DNA of 64,000 bases from positions 124,001-188,000 of the forward strand of contig NZ_RJJE01000002.1 of the NCBI RefSeq assembly GCF_003721565.1. The letters are read 5' to 3'. This stretch comes from Rufibacter immobilis (lineage in GTDB: Bacteria; Bacteroidota; Bacteroidia; Cytophagales; Hymenobacteraceae). The notes under the pieces are model-generated. The model was not told where the DNA came from and did no database searches. It worked only from the letters and a program-made list of their open reading frames with translations. Numbering within the stretch: position 1 is the stretch's first letter; each line of letters opens with the position of its first letter. Of the stretch, positions 51,386 through 60,298 are shown piece after piece. The position numbers and the translations under genes were made by a program.

Positions 51386-54094
51386 TTACTTTACCTGAAA
51401 CGAAGCCACCAGATGCCCCAATTTTCCGTCTGGGCTCATACCTTCCAGAATTGCGCGGTAAGTGGTTTTCTGATCGGCAGTGAAGAGGGTGACGGTGCCT
51501 TTGCCCGCGGCATCGGTTTGCACAGATGGATTCCAGTAGAGGGTAGTGCGCAAATCTGGCATCTCCACGTTGCTGGCATCGGGCTTGTCATAGCGGGGCA
51601 TGTAGAACTCGCGGTGTTTCTGGTAATACAAGCCTTGGTAGGTCGCGGTGCCGGGCAGCTTGGCCGTTACAGAAGAAGAGCCATTGTCTGAGCCACCTCT
51701 TTTGGTGGTGATGGCCACCACTCCGTTCCCGCCCCTGGAGCCATACATGGCAGAGGAAGCGCCCGGTTTCAGAATCTCAACGGTTTCTACCTGGTCAGCA
51801 GTAAGGGTTCTGATGAACTCGGCGTCAATGGGCATGCCATCCAACAGAAACATAGCTGGACCGCCGCCGCGCATCACTACTTGCCCATTGCTTACCTGCA
51901 GGCCTGCCACGCGCCCCTGCAAAGATTGAATCACGTCTTGCCCTCTGGGTAATTCAGCTCCTTTCAAGACATGGTCTGGGGTAGAGTACAGGGTGCTGGA
52001 GGTAGCCTTCCGCTCTTCCTGCTTTTGGCCTCGTATTTCCACTTGCCGCAGTAGAATACCGCTTTTGCCGGAGAACTGGTCTAGTTTCAGCTGTTCGCGG
52101 TTGCGGCGCAGATACGCCCACACTTCATTGGAGTAAGGAGCCGGAACGGGTTCATAAGGTACCTGCGGAAACACCTGCAGCTGCGGCAGGTTATTGTCTA
52201 ACGTAAGCAGAGAGCCTATGCCCTTGCCTGCCTGTACCACCAGATTAGCACTGTCTGTGAACCCGTTTAGGTTGAACTGGAACTTGCCCTGCCCATCGGC
52301 CTGGCCGGTAATGGTGGTTTGCAGGTTGTTGAGGTCCATGAGCGAGACACTGGCATACGCGTCTGGCAGACCCGCTATTTTATTCACGGTACCGCTGATA
52401 TAGAGGCCTTTCTCCGCCGCAAAGTTCATCTGCGGATATTTGTCCTGTACCACGTCTTTCCAGACAAAGCGCCGCCAGCCCTGCGTGAGCATGAGGTTGT
52501 CTAAGGCGGTGGCCGCCTCTGGGGTATTAGTGTTGAAGTAGTAGGAAGGGTCTTCTACATGGCCTTTCAGGTCTGAGCTCATGAGAAGGTAAGACACAAT
52601 GGAAGCCGCATTGGGAGCCGGCGTAACGGCTTTTTGATCTGTGATGGCCAGGGAGAAGTTCCCTGCCACCGGAGCACCGGTTTCATCTTTGGCCTGCACC
52701 TGCAGTGTCACTTTCTCCCGGGGTTTATAAGCCGGTTTGTCTGGCGTAAGCGTTAGCTGTACTTGCGGGGCGCGTTTTACAAAGGCCAGACGTTCAGCCA
52801 GGGGTTCGCCGGTTTCTGAAAACACCGTAAATTGGACAATGCCCGCGGGGAGTTTGTCCAGTGGAATATCGGCTTGGAAGAGTTCACGGGCTACGGGGCT
52901 GGCGGCGGCATATACTACCTGACCCCGTACCTGAGCAATGAGGTTGAGCGCCTTGGGTTTACCGGTGCTGTCTGTATTGAAGCCCAGCATATAGAACTTC
53001 AGCCTGAATTTATCGGGTACTTTGTTGTCTACAGACAGAATAAAGCCCTTTTTCTGCGGGGCAGGCAAAGGGTATTCTTTGGCGGCACCCTTCACAGAGG
53101 TAAGGCGGGCTACATACTTTTTAGAAGCATCAGGAATGAACCCAAACCGGCCCATGCCATATTTCAGGCTTTTTAAATCGGCTACTTTCTGGCCGCTTTG
53201 GTCATAGATTGCTCCCTGCACGTCTTTTCCCAATCCGTTGGCGTCAACGGCTTTAAAGCCTACGGTATTCCAGAGACCGCTCACCAGATTGCCCCCTTCT
53301 GGGAAGAATTGCACGTCTACCTGTTCTTTCAGGCTGGGGAAAGGAATGGTTTTGTTGATGTTGCCGCCCGGCTGTTCTACCGTTAGGTGCAGCTTGGGGT
53401 TCTTGGTTTCGCCGTCTGGCAGAAAGAAGCGGAGTATGGTTTTGCCTTCGGCGTTCGTGGAGGCCTTTCTGGAAGAGGCTTTCCGGTCAAAGTTGGTGGA
53501 ATAAGAGACGCTAGTGTTGCCCAGTGGTTTTTCCTGGTGGTTCAGGAGCCGGAGGTTCACCAGAATAGAGTCTCCGGAAGACTGCCGCTTGTGGGTGAAT
53601 GCAGTAGAGGTCACCAAATCATTCTTGCGTGGGCTGTAGATGGTGATGTTCTGGTGGAAGATATAGTCTTCAGGGAAGTTCTGCATCCAGCTGGTGAAGG
53701 CCCGTAGGCGGTAAGTACCCTCTGGGAGATCATCTGGCAAGGCAAAGCTCCCCTGGCCCCTTCCCCGGTTAATACTGACGGCGTTGGATTTATAGAACGT
53801 ATTCTCTGGCGTGATGAGCTCTACATACAAAACTTTGCTTAAGGCACTGGGGACATGGTCCTGGGCCTTGACCAAGTACGCTTTAAACCAGATGTCTTCT
53901 CCGGCGGCATAATACGGCTTATCTAAGTGCAGGTACACTTTCTCCTGCGGAAACTTGGTGTTCCAGGCCTCAAGCTTGGCCAGTAATCTGTTGACAATAT
54001 CTGTCTGTGGCCAGAGAGGGGTGAAACCAGACACTGCCAGTGCAGCTATGATAAGAAGAGACAGAAGGGTGCGTTTGGCGGAAGAGAAAAACAT
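51386..54094 (-). CDS. MG2-like envelope protein with a TonB-plug domain but no barrel
   Basis: 902 residues from ATG 54094 (MFFSSAKRTLLSLL), chosen over 54166 because a signal peptide follows (AVSGFTPLWPQ). Residues about 40-175 match an alpha-2-macroglobulin MG2-like domain (FPQEKVYLHLDKPYYAAGEDIWFKAYLV). Several beta-sandwich repeats follow. At about residues 700-790 there is a plug-domain-like stretch: GQDVIQSLQGRVAGLQVSNG, VVMRGGGPAMFLLDGMPID and GNGVVAITTKRGG, the same signature as a SusC plug. No beta barrel follows; only about 100 residues of beta-rich sequence remain. This hybrid is known in Bacteroidota but its function is unclear. Confidence 0.85.
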   Translation of the reverse strand: MFFSSAKRTLLSLLIIAALAVSGFTPLWPQTDIVNRLLAKLEAWNTKFPQEKVYLHLDKPYYAAGEDIWFKAYLVKAQDHVPSALSKVLYVELITPENTFYKSNAVSINRGRGQGSFALPDDLPEGTYRLRAFTSWMQNFPEDYIFHQNITIYSPRKNDLVTSTAFTHKRQSSGDSILVNLRLLNHQEKPLGNTSVSYSTNFDRKASSRKASTNAEGKTILRFFLPDGETKNPKLHLTVEQPGGNINKTIPFPSLKEQVDVQFFPEGGNLVSGLWNTVGFKAVDANGLGKDVQGAIYDQSGQKVADLKSLKYGMGRFGFIPDASKKYVARLTSVKGAAKEYPLPAPQKKGFILSVDNKVPDKFRLKFYMLGFNTDSTGKPKALNLIAQVRGQVVYAAASPVARELFQADIPLDKLPAGIVQFTVFSETGEPLAERLAFVKRAPQVQLTLTPDKPAYKPREKVTLQVQAKDETGAPVAGNFSLAITDQKAVTPAPNAASIVSYLLMSSDLKGHVEDPSYYFNTNTPEAATALDNLMLTQGWRRFVWKDVVQDKYPQMNFAAEKGLYISGTVNKIAGLPDAYASVSLMDLNNLQTTITGQADGQGKFQFNLNGFTDSANLVVQAGKGIGSLLTLDNNLPQLQVFPQVPYEPVPAPYSNEVWAYLRRNREQLKLDQFSGKSGILLRQVEIRGQKQEERKATSSTLYSTPDHVLKGAELPRGQDVIQSLQGRVAGLQVSNGQVVMRGGGPAMFLLDGMPIDAEFIRTLTADQVETVEILKPGASSAMYGSRGGNGVVAITTKRGGSDNGSSSVTAKLPGTATYQGLYYQKHREFYMPRYDKPDASNVEMPDLRTTLYWNPSVQTDAAGKGTVTLFTADQKTTYRAILEGMSPDGKLGHLVASFQVK

Positions 54095-54233
54095 GCGGTA
54101 ACAAAAGTGGGGAAGGCAAAAATGCGCATCTATAGCGAAGATAACCTTTTTAGGTAGTAAAAACACCAGTCCTGCTGCCGGGCAGTGACCAGGGCTGGTT
54201 CAGTGATGTATTCTAAAAGTAGGCTAGAAACGC

Positions 54234-54241
54234 TATCTTTG
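54234..54241 (+). promoter_or_regulatory. Possible promoter of the thioredoxin gene
   Basis: TATCTTTG matches the -7 box, 39 nt before the ATG. Confidence 0.45.
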
Positions 54242-54280
54242 CAAGAACGTAATTTAAACCAAAATAAATTATAGTACCCT

Positions 54281-54598
54281 ATGGCTATTATTCAAGCTAC
54301 TGATACAGATTTTCAAGAAGTGCTGAAAAGCAACGAACGTGTGGTGGTAAAATACTTCGCTGACTGGTGCGGTAACTGCCGTCTGTTTTCTCCTAAATTC
54401 AAGCGTATGGCCGCCAATGAGGAGTTTGGCAATGTGGCTTTCGTAGACGTGAACGCCGAGGTGAGCCCAGAGGCCCGTAAATTGGCTGGCGTAACCAATC
54501 TGCCTTACTTTGCCGTGTTCAAAAACGGGGAGTTGGTAGAGGGCGCTGCTACCAGCAAAGAAGATTATGTCATGGAGATGGTCCGTAAACTAGCCTAA
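54281..54598 (+). CDS. Thioredoxin family protein
   Basis: 105 residues, cytoplasmic. The active site is W29-C30-G31-N32-C33, with Asn where thioredoxin usually has Pro (WCGPC), and a cis-Pro in TNLPYFAVF near residue 75. The fold order beta-alpha matches thioredoxin. The Asn change may alter the redox potential. It is followed 9 nt later by an 80-residue partner gene, an arrangement often seen in Bacteroidota. Confidence 0.92.
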   Translation: MAIIQATDTDFQEVLKSNERVVVKYFADWCGNCRLFSPKFKRMAANEEFGNVAFVDVNAEVSPEARKLAGVTNLPYFAVFKNGELVEGAATSKEDYVMEMVRKLA

Positions 54599-54607
54599 GC
54601 ACACATC

Positions 54608-54850
54608 ATGAAGATACCTGCTATTAAGAAACTGGTGGAAACGCAGACCATTGAAAGCCTGCGCGAGGCAGAAGAGCAATTGATCAATGAAGAAACGCCT
54701 GCCTTTGAGATTGAAGGCGCAGACGAAGGCGAGAAACTGACCCACGTGTTTGGGGCTATCTGGATCCTGAACCACATGGGCGACCACAACACAGATTTCA
54801 AGACGGCCCTGCGGGAATTCACCCAAAAGGTGCGGGTGTCTATTAGCTAA
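54608..54850 (+). CDS. Small acidic protein paired with thioredoxin (probably DUF6952 family)
   Basis: 80-residue, acidic, cytoplasmic protein with no cysteine: MKIPAIKKLVETQTIESLREAEEQLINEE, then EGEKLTHVFGAIWILNHMGDHN and FKTALREFTQKVRVSIS. From memory this matches the DUF6952 family found beside thioredoxin genes in Bacteroidota; I am fairly but not fully sure. It likely forms an operon with thioredoxin. Function unknown. Confidence 0.7.
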   Translation: MKIPAIKKLVETQTIESLREAEEQLINEETPAFEIEGADEGEKLTHVFGAIWILNHMGDHNTDFKTALREFTQKVRVSIS

Positions 54851-54871
54851 GCAAAAGCACCTGCTTACATG

Positions 54872-54907
54872 AAAAGGCCTGCCCAATAGATTGGGCAGGC
54901 CTTTTTT
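54872..54907 (+). terminator. Terminator of the thioredoxin operon
   Basis: AAAAGGCCTGCCCAA pairs with TTGGGCAGGCCTTTT, 15-bp arms, 4-nt loop, with a T-run. Confidence 0.88.
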
Positions 54908-54916
54908 ATAGGGAGA

Positions 54917-55525
54917 TTATCTTAAAGCGGCGAAGTACTCTTCGGCTATCTTGGTGCCTTCTTCGGTGCAGATGCCTCTTATGTAGTAGAGGAAGACGCT
55001 TCTGAATACCTCTGCCACATTAAATCGCTCCGGCGGGAAAACAGCTGGGTTTACCACCAGGGTAAGCTGTTCCAGCATGATTTTGGTCACCAGCTGGATG
55101 TTCAGGTCCCGGCGCAGTTCTTTTTGCAGAATACCTTCATTGAGGAGCTTGTACAGCACATGGGCGGTATAGTCATTAGAGTGGTTCCAGTACAGCGCCC
55201 AGGCTTTAGGGTACAGTTCCTGCGTTTCCATCAAGGCCGTAGGCCTAATGGCGCGCAGTCCCTCCAGCCCCACTTGTACCATTAACAGCAGTCGCCGCAA
55301 TGGGCTAGGCTCATTAGCAAACAGACGTTCATGTTCTTGCTTTCGGATCTCCAGATCATATGCCACTACTTGGGTAACCATATCTTCCATGCCAGAGAAG
55401 AACTCATTGAACGTGGCAGAAGAAATGTCTATGCGGCTAATAATTTCCTGCTCATTTAAATGGGAAAGTCCTTCCTGCCGCATTAGGGTGAGCAATTCCT
55501 GTAACACCGTCTGCTTAAATGCCAT
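54917..55525 (-). CDS. TetR-like helical regulator 1 (paralog pair)
   Basis: 202 residues. The N-terminal about 45 residues align by pattern with a TetR helix-turn-helix (EIISRIDISSATFNEFFSGMEDMVTQVV), although the turn is not the strong TetR consensus. The C-terminal helices carry MLEQLTLVVNPAVFPPERFNVAEVFRSVFLYYIRGICTEEG, shared almost word for word with the next gene. So the two are tandem paralogs from a duplication. A TetR-like protein would repress or activate nearby transport or stress genes; none can be named. Confidence 0.7.
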   Translation of the reverse strand: MAFKQTVLQELLTLMRQEGLSHLNEQEIISRIDISSATFNEFFSGMEDMVTQVVAYDLEIRKQEHERLFANEPSPLRRLLLMVQVGLEGLRAIRPTALMETQELYPKAWALYWNHSNDYTAHVLYKLLNEGILQKELRRDLNIQLVTKIMLEQLTLVVNPAVFPPERFNVAEVFRSVFLYYIRGICTEEGTKIAEEYFAALR

Positions 55526-55643
55526 CTGCCATAGATTTTAAAGTAGTAGATAAACCAGGCCCTTAGCCGTAGTTCCCTCCGCAAAGATAGAACTTCACCG
55601 GGAGCTAATTACACTGTAACATAATTAGCGCTAGTTATGGGTC

Positions 55644-56252
55644 TTACTGTGTGAACGTGGAAAAGAAGTTTTCCAGTTCCTTGTTGCCTCTCTCCGTAGA
55701 AATTCCTTTCAGGTAATACAGAAAGATACCCCTGAAGACCTCTGCCATGTTGTAGCGGTGCGGCGGAAAGATAGCATGGTTGAGAAGGATGTTGATCTGC
55801 TCCAACAGAACCTTGGTGACTACCTCAATATTGAGATCTGGCCGGAATAACTGTTGTTGAATGCCCTTGTTGAGCAGATCATAAAACAAATAGTAAGAAT
55901 GCATTTGTGCGTGCCGGAGGTACAGAGACCAAATGCGCGGGTACAGGTACTGTATCTGTACAAACAAGGCCGGATTGATCTGCTGCAACTGCTCTACATG
56001 GTGCTTGATTACTTGCATCAGTTTGGCAATAGAGTGATCCGCTTCCTTGAGCAGGCTAAGCTGGACCTCTTTCTGCTCTTCCAGGTACAGTTCTACTGCC
56101 TGGCGGAGGAAATCTTCCTTGTCTTTGAACGCTTCATGGAACTCTGCGGCAGTCAGCACATGCTCCTGCATCAGCTGACGCTCTGTTAAGCCTTTCACTC
56201 CATTTGCTGAAAAAGAGCGCATGGCGGTACGTAAGAGTTCTTTCTTCATCAT
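55644..56252 (-). CDS. TetR-like helical regulator 2 (paralog pair)
   Basis: 202 residues, the same length as its neighbour. The N-terminus TAMRSFSANGVKGLTERQLMQEHVLTAAEFHEAFKDKEDFLRQAV fits a TetR helix-turn-helix (GxxxhT and the FxxKE-type end) better than its paralog. The C-terminal half shares VVTKVLLEQINILLNHAIFPPHRYNMAEVFRGIFLYYLKGI with it. It lies 118 nt from the next gene, so separate promoters are likely. The pair probably senses a hydrophobic ligand. Confidence 0.75.
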   Translation of the reverse strand: MMKKELLRTAMRSFSANGVKGLTERQLMQEHVLTAAEFHEAFKDKEDFLRQAVELYLEEQKEVQLSLLKEADHSIAKLMQVIKHHVEQLQQINPALFVQIQYLYPRIWSLYLRHAQMHSYYLFYDLLNKGIQQQLFRPDLNIEVVTKVLLEQINILLNHAIFPPHRYNMAEVFRGIFLYYLKGISTERGNKELENFFSTFTQ

Positions 56253-56373
56253 CTCAAAACCGGGAGAACTACTACCTCTGAAAGTAAATATAATAATATT
56301 TAGCTAAAACTATATTTAACCGTTTAAGAATCTTAGGGAGAGCAGTAGAATTCCTTCTAACAATAGGTAGTGC

Positions 56374-56409
56374 GTTTAGGGGCTCTTTTTCCAAAAACAA
56401 GCCCTAAAC
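56374..56409. repeat. Extragenic palindrome, copy S
   Basis: GTTTAGGGGCTCTTTTT, CC, then AAAAACAAGCCCTAAAC. One base is shifted in the right arm. It lies 43 nt beyond the GT-C gene stop. Confidence 0.85.
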
Positions 56410-56452
56410 AGAATGGCCATGATAAGTGAGCGAAGCCCGTGAAGCGGCTAGT

Positions 56453-57943
56453 TTATCTTTTTGCATACAGACGCATGAATACCTGGCCGCTGCTTAGCTC
56501 ATGCACTACTACCCAGTGGCGTTGCAGGGCCTCCAGCTCCTGATCTGTGAAACTATTAAGCACATTAGAATAAAGAATATAAGGCTGGGTAGCGAAGTCT
56601 TTGGCAGAAAGCTGTCTTCTGTCTGAAGCCAAATCCGTGTCTGCGGGCGCCGCTAGGTTAGGGAAATCACTGCCCACCTGCGACCACTTGATCTGCCGTT
56701 GATCTAGATAGGCTAGCATCTCCCGGCGAAGCTCAAAATACGGCCAATGGGCCAGTGTGGCATCCCATCCTTTGGCTATCTTAGGCGGGTACAGCCAGAA
56801 ATGACCGCTCAATAAACTGACGACCAAAACTAAGTAGATTGCCTGTTTTACCCGCAGCCTAACCATTTGCTCCAGCAGGTGTGTGGTTAGAATCCCTAGC
56901 AGCACATAAATAATTAACCAGTACCTATGCGCAATAGGATTAGTAAACCAAACCAGCACCAGACTTTGGGTGATCAATGGAACCAACAAAAGCACGAGCA
57001 ATTGTTGGGTAGAAGATGAGAGATGCTTTCTGTAGTGCCAGAGCAATACTGCTGCCGTGAACCATAGCGCAATTCTGCCAAAGTCCAGCAAGCGCCAGCC
57101 AATAAGACCAACGTTCCGGAGGAACCCTGTGGGCGAGACAAAAGCCGCGTACTCTCCCCAATCCGAAGTTCTTGAAAAACCTACCCATCCATAGTGCCAG
57201 TAATGCAGTCCCAGCCAAAGGCAAAGAAGGAAAGCCGCGGGAAGGTAAACTTTACTATTTCTGATGAAGATTTGAAAAGAGATAGTTTTACTCTCTTGCC
57301 ACTGGAGGAACAGTTGTGTGAGATAAACGGCGGGGAGTAAGAGTTGGCTTCTAGGGCTGAGCAGCGCCATACACACCAGGGCGGTGGCTAAAGGAAGCGA
57401 TTGGTGCCGTAGAAGCGCGTTGAGGCAAATTAGGTAGAGGAACAGCAATGCCAGATCTGGGGCCACTTGGGTACTTTGAGCCAGCAGCGTTGGGTCCAAG
57501 AAGACCAGGAGCATGCCCAGCATTAGCCAAACCCTGGAAGCCACAAAACGCTGAACCAGTAAATACACTTGCCAGACAATGCCCAGCAGAAACGGAAGCA
57601 TGAGAAAGTGGCTCACGGGCAAACTCTTCCCGCACAGGTGCCAACCGGCGGCTATGTACATGCCAAACAGCGGCGGGTAACCAGCCAATTCCTCCGGCAC
57701 AAATAGCGTTGAAAATCTAGTCTGGTAATACCACTGGCCATACTTGGAGGCCAGCAAGATATTGTCCCAAAAGAAGCCGTTGTCTTGTGCCTGCCACGTG
57801 AGCCATCCCATGAAAACCATAAACGGCGAAACAATGGGCAAAGCCTTCCAGAAAAGGGAAACTTGGGGCATGTGCACTACGGCAGAGATTAAGTAAGGTA
57901 GTACAAGGTAAGACGTAAACCCGCACCAAAACAGAGACCACAC
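56453..57943 (-). CDS. GT-C-type integral membrane protein (glycosyltransferase 39-like)
   Basis: 496 residues with at least ten hydrophobic segments, as in the GT-C (PMT/ArnT-like) lipid-sugar transferases. Early residues GYPPLFGMYIAAGWHLCGKSLPVSHFL match the family's first-loop region. No DxD pair is clear. A GTG start at 57943 is used because the only in-frame alternatives upstream lack ATG before a stop at 57974-57976. Its target is unknown. It lies between TetR-like genes and the desaturase gene. Confidence 0.7.
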   Translation of the reverse strand: MWSLFWCGFTSYLVLPYLISAVVHMPQVSLFWKALPIVSPFMVFMGWLTWQAQDNGFFWDNILLASKYGQWYYQTRFSTLFVPEELAGYPPLFGMYIAAGWHLCGKSLPVSHFLMLPFLLGIVWQVYLLVQRFVASRVWLMLGMLLVFLDPTLLAQSTQVAPDLALLFLYLICLNALLRHQSLPLATALVCMALLSPRSQLLLPAVYLTQLFLQWQESKTISFQIFIRNSKVYLPAAFLLCLWLGLHYWHYGWVGFSRTSDWGEYAAFVSPTGFLRNVGLIGWRLLDFGRIALWFTAAVLLWHYRKHLSSSTQQLLVLLLVPLITQSLVLVWFTNPIAHRYWLIIYVLLGILTTHLLEQMVRLRVKQAIYLVLVVSLLSGHFWLYPPKIAKGWDATLAHWPYFELRREMLAYLDQRQIKWSQVGSDFPNLAAPADTDLASDRRQLSAKDFATQPYILYSNVLNSFTDQELEALQRHWVVVHELSSGQVFMRLYAKR

Positions 57944-58061
57944 CAGAAAATGCGTGAGGTTCAGGCTTCGCCTCTAAAGAAAGTAGACAAAGGAACTGCA
58001 CTTAAGCCAGGCAAGTGCTTCTTGGGCAGGAACAGCAGTTTAAGCTTGGGCAACTTTTATA

Positions 58062-59549
58062 TCATTCCGCAATAGGAGAGGAAACACCCGGTACCAGATC
58101 TGCCGCTATCTTGGCCGAAAGAAGGCAAAGCGGGATTCCGCCGCCCGGGTGTACACTACCGCCCACAAAGTATAAACCTTTGATCTTGTTGGTGAAATTG
58201 GGGTGCCGCAGGAAAGCTGCCATTCTATTGTTGGAAGAACTGCCGTACAAAGCTCCTGCAAAAGAAGAAGTGTCTGCCTCAATCCCACGCGGGTCCCACA
58301 CTTTTTCTGCGGTAATAAGCGGTTCTATGGGAGTGCCTAAGGCTTTGCTTACTTTCTGGAGCACGCTCTGCCTGGTTTTCTGAATAAGCGCGTCCCAATC
58401 CTGGCCTTGGTTATACGGCACGTTCACCATCACAAACCAGTTCTCGTGTCCGGCAGGTGCATCTGTGGGCGTGTATTTGGAGGTAACATTCACGTACACC
58501 GTAGGATCATCGGCTACCGTTTTCTTCTGGAAAATATGCTCAAACTCCTGTTTGTAGTCCTGGCTGAAGAAGATGTTGTGCAGGTCCAGCTCCGGGAAGG
58601 AGCGCGAGATACCCCAGTAATAGATAAGCGCCGAACTGCTGCGCGGTTGCCGCAAGGTTCGTTCTGGAGCCGGATGACGGGGTAACAGCCTGCGGTAAGT
58701 GGGCATGACGTCCATGTTGCTGACTACCGTGTCCGCCTGATAAGTGTTTTGGCTGGTGCGCACGCCGGTGGCGCGGGAACCCTGGAGCAGGATTTCTTCC
58801 ACGGGCTCCTTGTACCTGAACTCCACCCCCAGCTCCTCCGCTAGCCTCACTAAACTCACAGCGATGGCGTAAATGCCCCCTTCTGGGTAGAATGCGCCAA
58901 TGTTGAATTCCAGATGCGGAATAAGGTTGAGAGTGCCGGGTGCCTGGTAAGGATCTGAGCCGTTGTAGGTGGCATAGCGGTCAAGCAGCTGCACCAGGCG
59001 CGGGTCTGAGAAAGCCCGGGCATTGGCGGCGTGCATGGTGGTAGTGAGCCCCAGCTCCGGCAGGGCCGGAAGGGTTTTCAGTACATCTGGGCTCAGGAAA
59101 GTGTCCAGTTTGTGCAGAGACTTGTGCAGGAAGGTATGGGCGGTGGCGTGGTAGAGCCGGGCCACTTTCTGCAGGTGCCGGTGCAACTGCGCCTTCGGGA
59201 CGTTCAGTTTAGTCTCCACTTCCTGCGCGAAGAGCTCAGAGTCAGCGTGGGCCGTGAGATGGGTGCCGTCTGGCCAGAAGTACTGCGTGACAATGGGCAG
59301 GCGCTGGTACCGGAAGTAGTCTGTGGGGTTTCGGCCGGCCAGAGAGAATAGATCGTCTACCAGTTGGGGCAGCGTGAACAGCGAGGGTCCGGCATCAAAG
59401 CGGTAACCGCCGGGTAGGCTGAACTGCGTCATCTTTCCTCCAAAAGTGGCATTGGCCTCCAGCACCGTCACGGAATATCCTTTCACAGCTAGTCTCACGG
59501 CTGCCGCAATGCCCCCAATGCCAGAACCAATCACTACTGCTTTTGCCAT
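58062..59549 (-). CDS. Phytoene desaturase / carotenoid 3,4-desaturase-like oxidoreductase
   Basis: 495 residues from ATG 59549 (MAKAVVIGSGIGGIAAAVRL); the frame is open to 59651, but the added residues would overlap palindrome copy T. FAD-binding GSGIGG is at about residue 8. Other marks are GGKMTQFSLPGGYRFDAGPSLFTLP and, near the end, LYFVGGSVHPGGGIPLCLLSAK, both of the CrtI-type desaturase family. It would desaturate a carotenoid precursor. CrtI (phytoene to lycopene) and CrtD (3,4-desaturation of hydroxycarotenoids) cannot be told apart here, and no crtB is in the window. An SRPBCC gene, often seen beside carotenoid genes, lies just upstream. Confidence 0.82.
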   Translation of the reverse strand: MAKAVVIGSGIGGIAAAVRLAVKGYSVTVLEANATFGGKMTQFSLPGGYRFDAGPSLFTLPQLVDDLFSLAGRNPTDYFRYQRLPIVTQYFWPDGTHLTAHADSELFAQEVETKLNVPKAQLHRHLQKVARLYHATAHTFLHKSLHKLDTFLSPDVLKTLPALPELGLTTTMHAANARAFSDPRLVQLLDRYATYNGSDPYQAPGTLNLIPHLEFNIGAFYPEGGIYAIAVSLVRLAEELGVEFRYKEPVEEILLQGSRATGVRTSQNTYQADTVVSNMDVMPTYRRLLPRHPAPERTLRQPRSSSALIYYWGISRSFPELDLHNIFFSQDYKQEFEHIFQKKTVADDPTVYVNVTSKYTPTDAPAGHENWFVMVNVPYNQGQDWDALIQKTRQSVLQKVSKALGTPIEPLITAEKVWDPRGIEADTSSFAGALYGSSSNNRMAAFLRHPNFTNKIKGLYFVGGSVHPGGGIPLCLLSAKIAADLVPGVSSPIAE

Positions 59550-59627
59550 ATCGCTTATCTGCGCAGTTTCCTGCTTTTCTGGTTTTATTGTTGAATGTAT
59601 AGGGGAATGCCGCCATTGGGCTAATGG

Positions 59628-59667
59628 GCGTTTAGCGCCTGTTTTTGGCAAAAGAGCCCCTAAACGC
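59628..59667. repeat. Extragenic palindrome, copy T
   Basis: GCGTTTAGCGCCTGTTTTT, GG, then CAAAAGAGCCCCTAAACGC. It ends on the last base of the SRPBCC stop codon and lies upstream of the desaturase gene. Confidence 0.85.
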
Positions 59668-60110
59668 TAACGCACCTTCCCGAAGAACCTTTGGTATACC
59701 GGGCCTCTTACGGCAAACATGACATACATGATGGGGTACAGCAGCAAATCTAACAAACGGGAAGGGGTGCGGTATTCAATCTGTTCCTGAATAATACTAT
59801 GGTCGCCGGAACGGGAGATCAGGTGCCGGTGCCGCCAGTACGTGAGCGGGAACGGGAGCTCTTGCCCCTCGTCTGTAAACCAGGCTTCCTGCGCGGTAAT
59901 CTCCCGCTCAGTGATGAGGCTGGTCCAGCGGCGTCTGATGAAACCGGCCTGTAGCTCTACTTCTACCCTATCACCGGGAAAGCTGCCCTCAAAGCGTAAA
60001 ATTTTTAGGCGGGGGAATGGGGGTGAAAGTGCCCTGAACAGGTCTACTGTAAAACCTTCTAGCACGGTTTGGTACGGCTGGGCAACGGGCGTCTGGAGGT
60101 GCAGTTTCAT
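59667..60110 (-). CDS. SRPBCC fold ligand-binding protein
   Basis: 147 residues from ATG 60110 (MKLHLQTPV); a five-residue longer start at 60125 is also possible. The START/SRPBCC-type fold is shown by FTVDLFRALSPPFPRLKILRFEG, LITEREITAQEAWFTDEG, and a C-terminal long helix SRLLDLLLYPIMYVMFAVRGPVYQRFFGK. Such proteins bind a hydrophobic ligand in a deep cavity. Next to a carotenoid-type desaturase, a polyene ligand is a reasonable guess but not shown. Confidence 0.78.
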   Translation of the reverse strand: MKLHLQTPVAQPYQTVLEGFTVDLFRALSPPFPRLKILRFEGSFPGDRVEVELQAGFIRRRWTSLITEREITAQEAWFTDEGQELPFPLTYWRHRHLISRSGDHSIIQEQIEYRTPSRLLDLLLYPIMYVMFAVRGPVYQRFFGKVR

Positions 60111-60298
60111 GCAAGGAGTAGTCAATTACCTATATAACCCGTTCCGGCAGGGAATGTTACTGCTCAAACTCCCGAAGGGAAAGAAAAACAGGAGCTTTAT
60201 GCGCCGCAGGGGCTAGTTTAACTATCAGATTTTTAATAGATTTATAGAAAAAATATAACCATTTATCACACATTCTTTCAATCCAATCACAACCCTTT

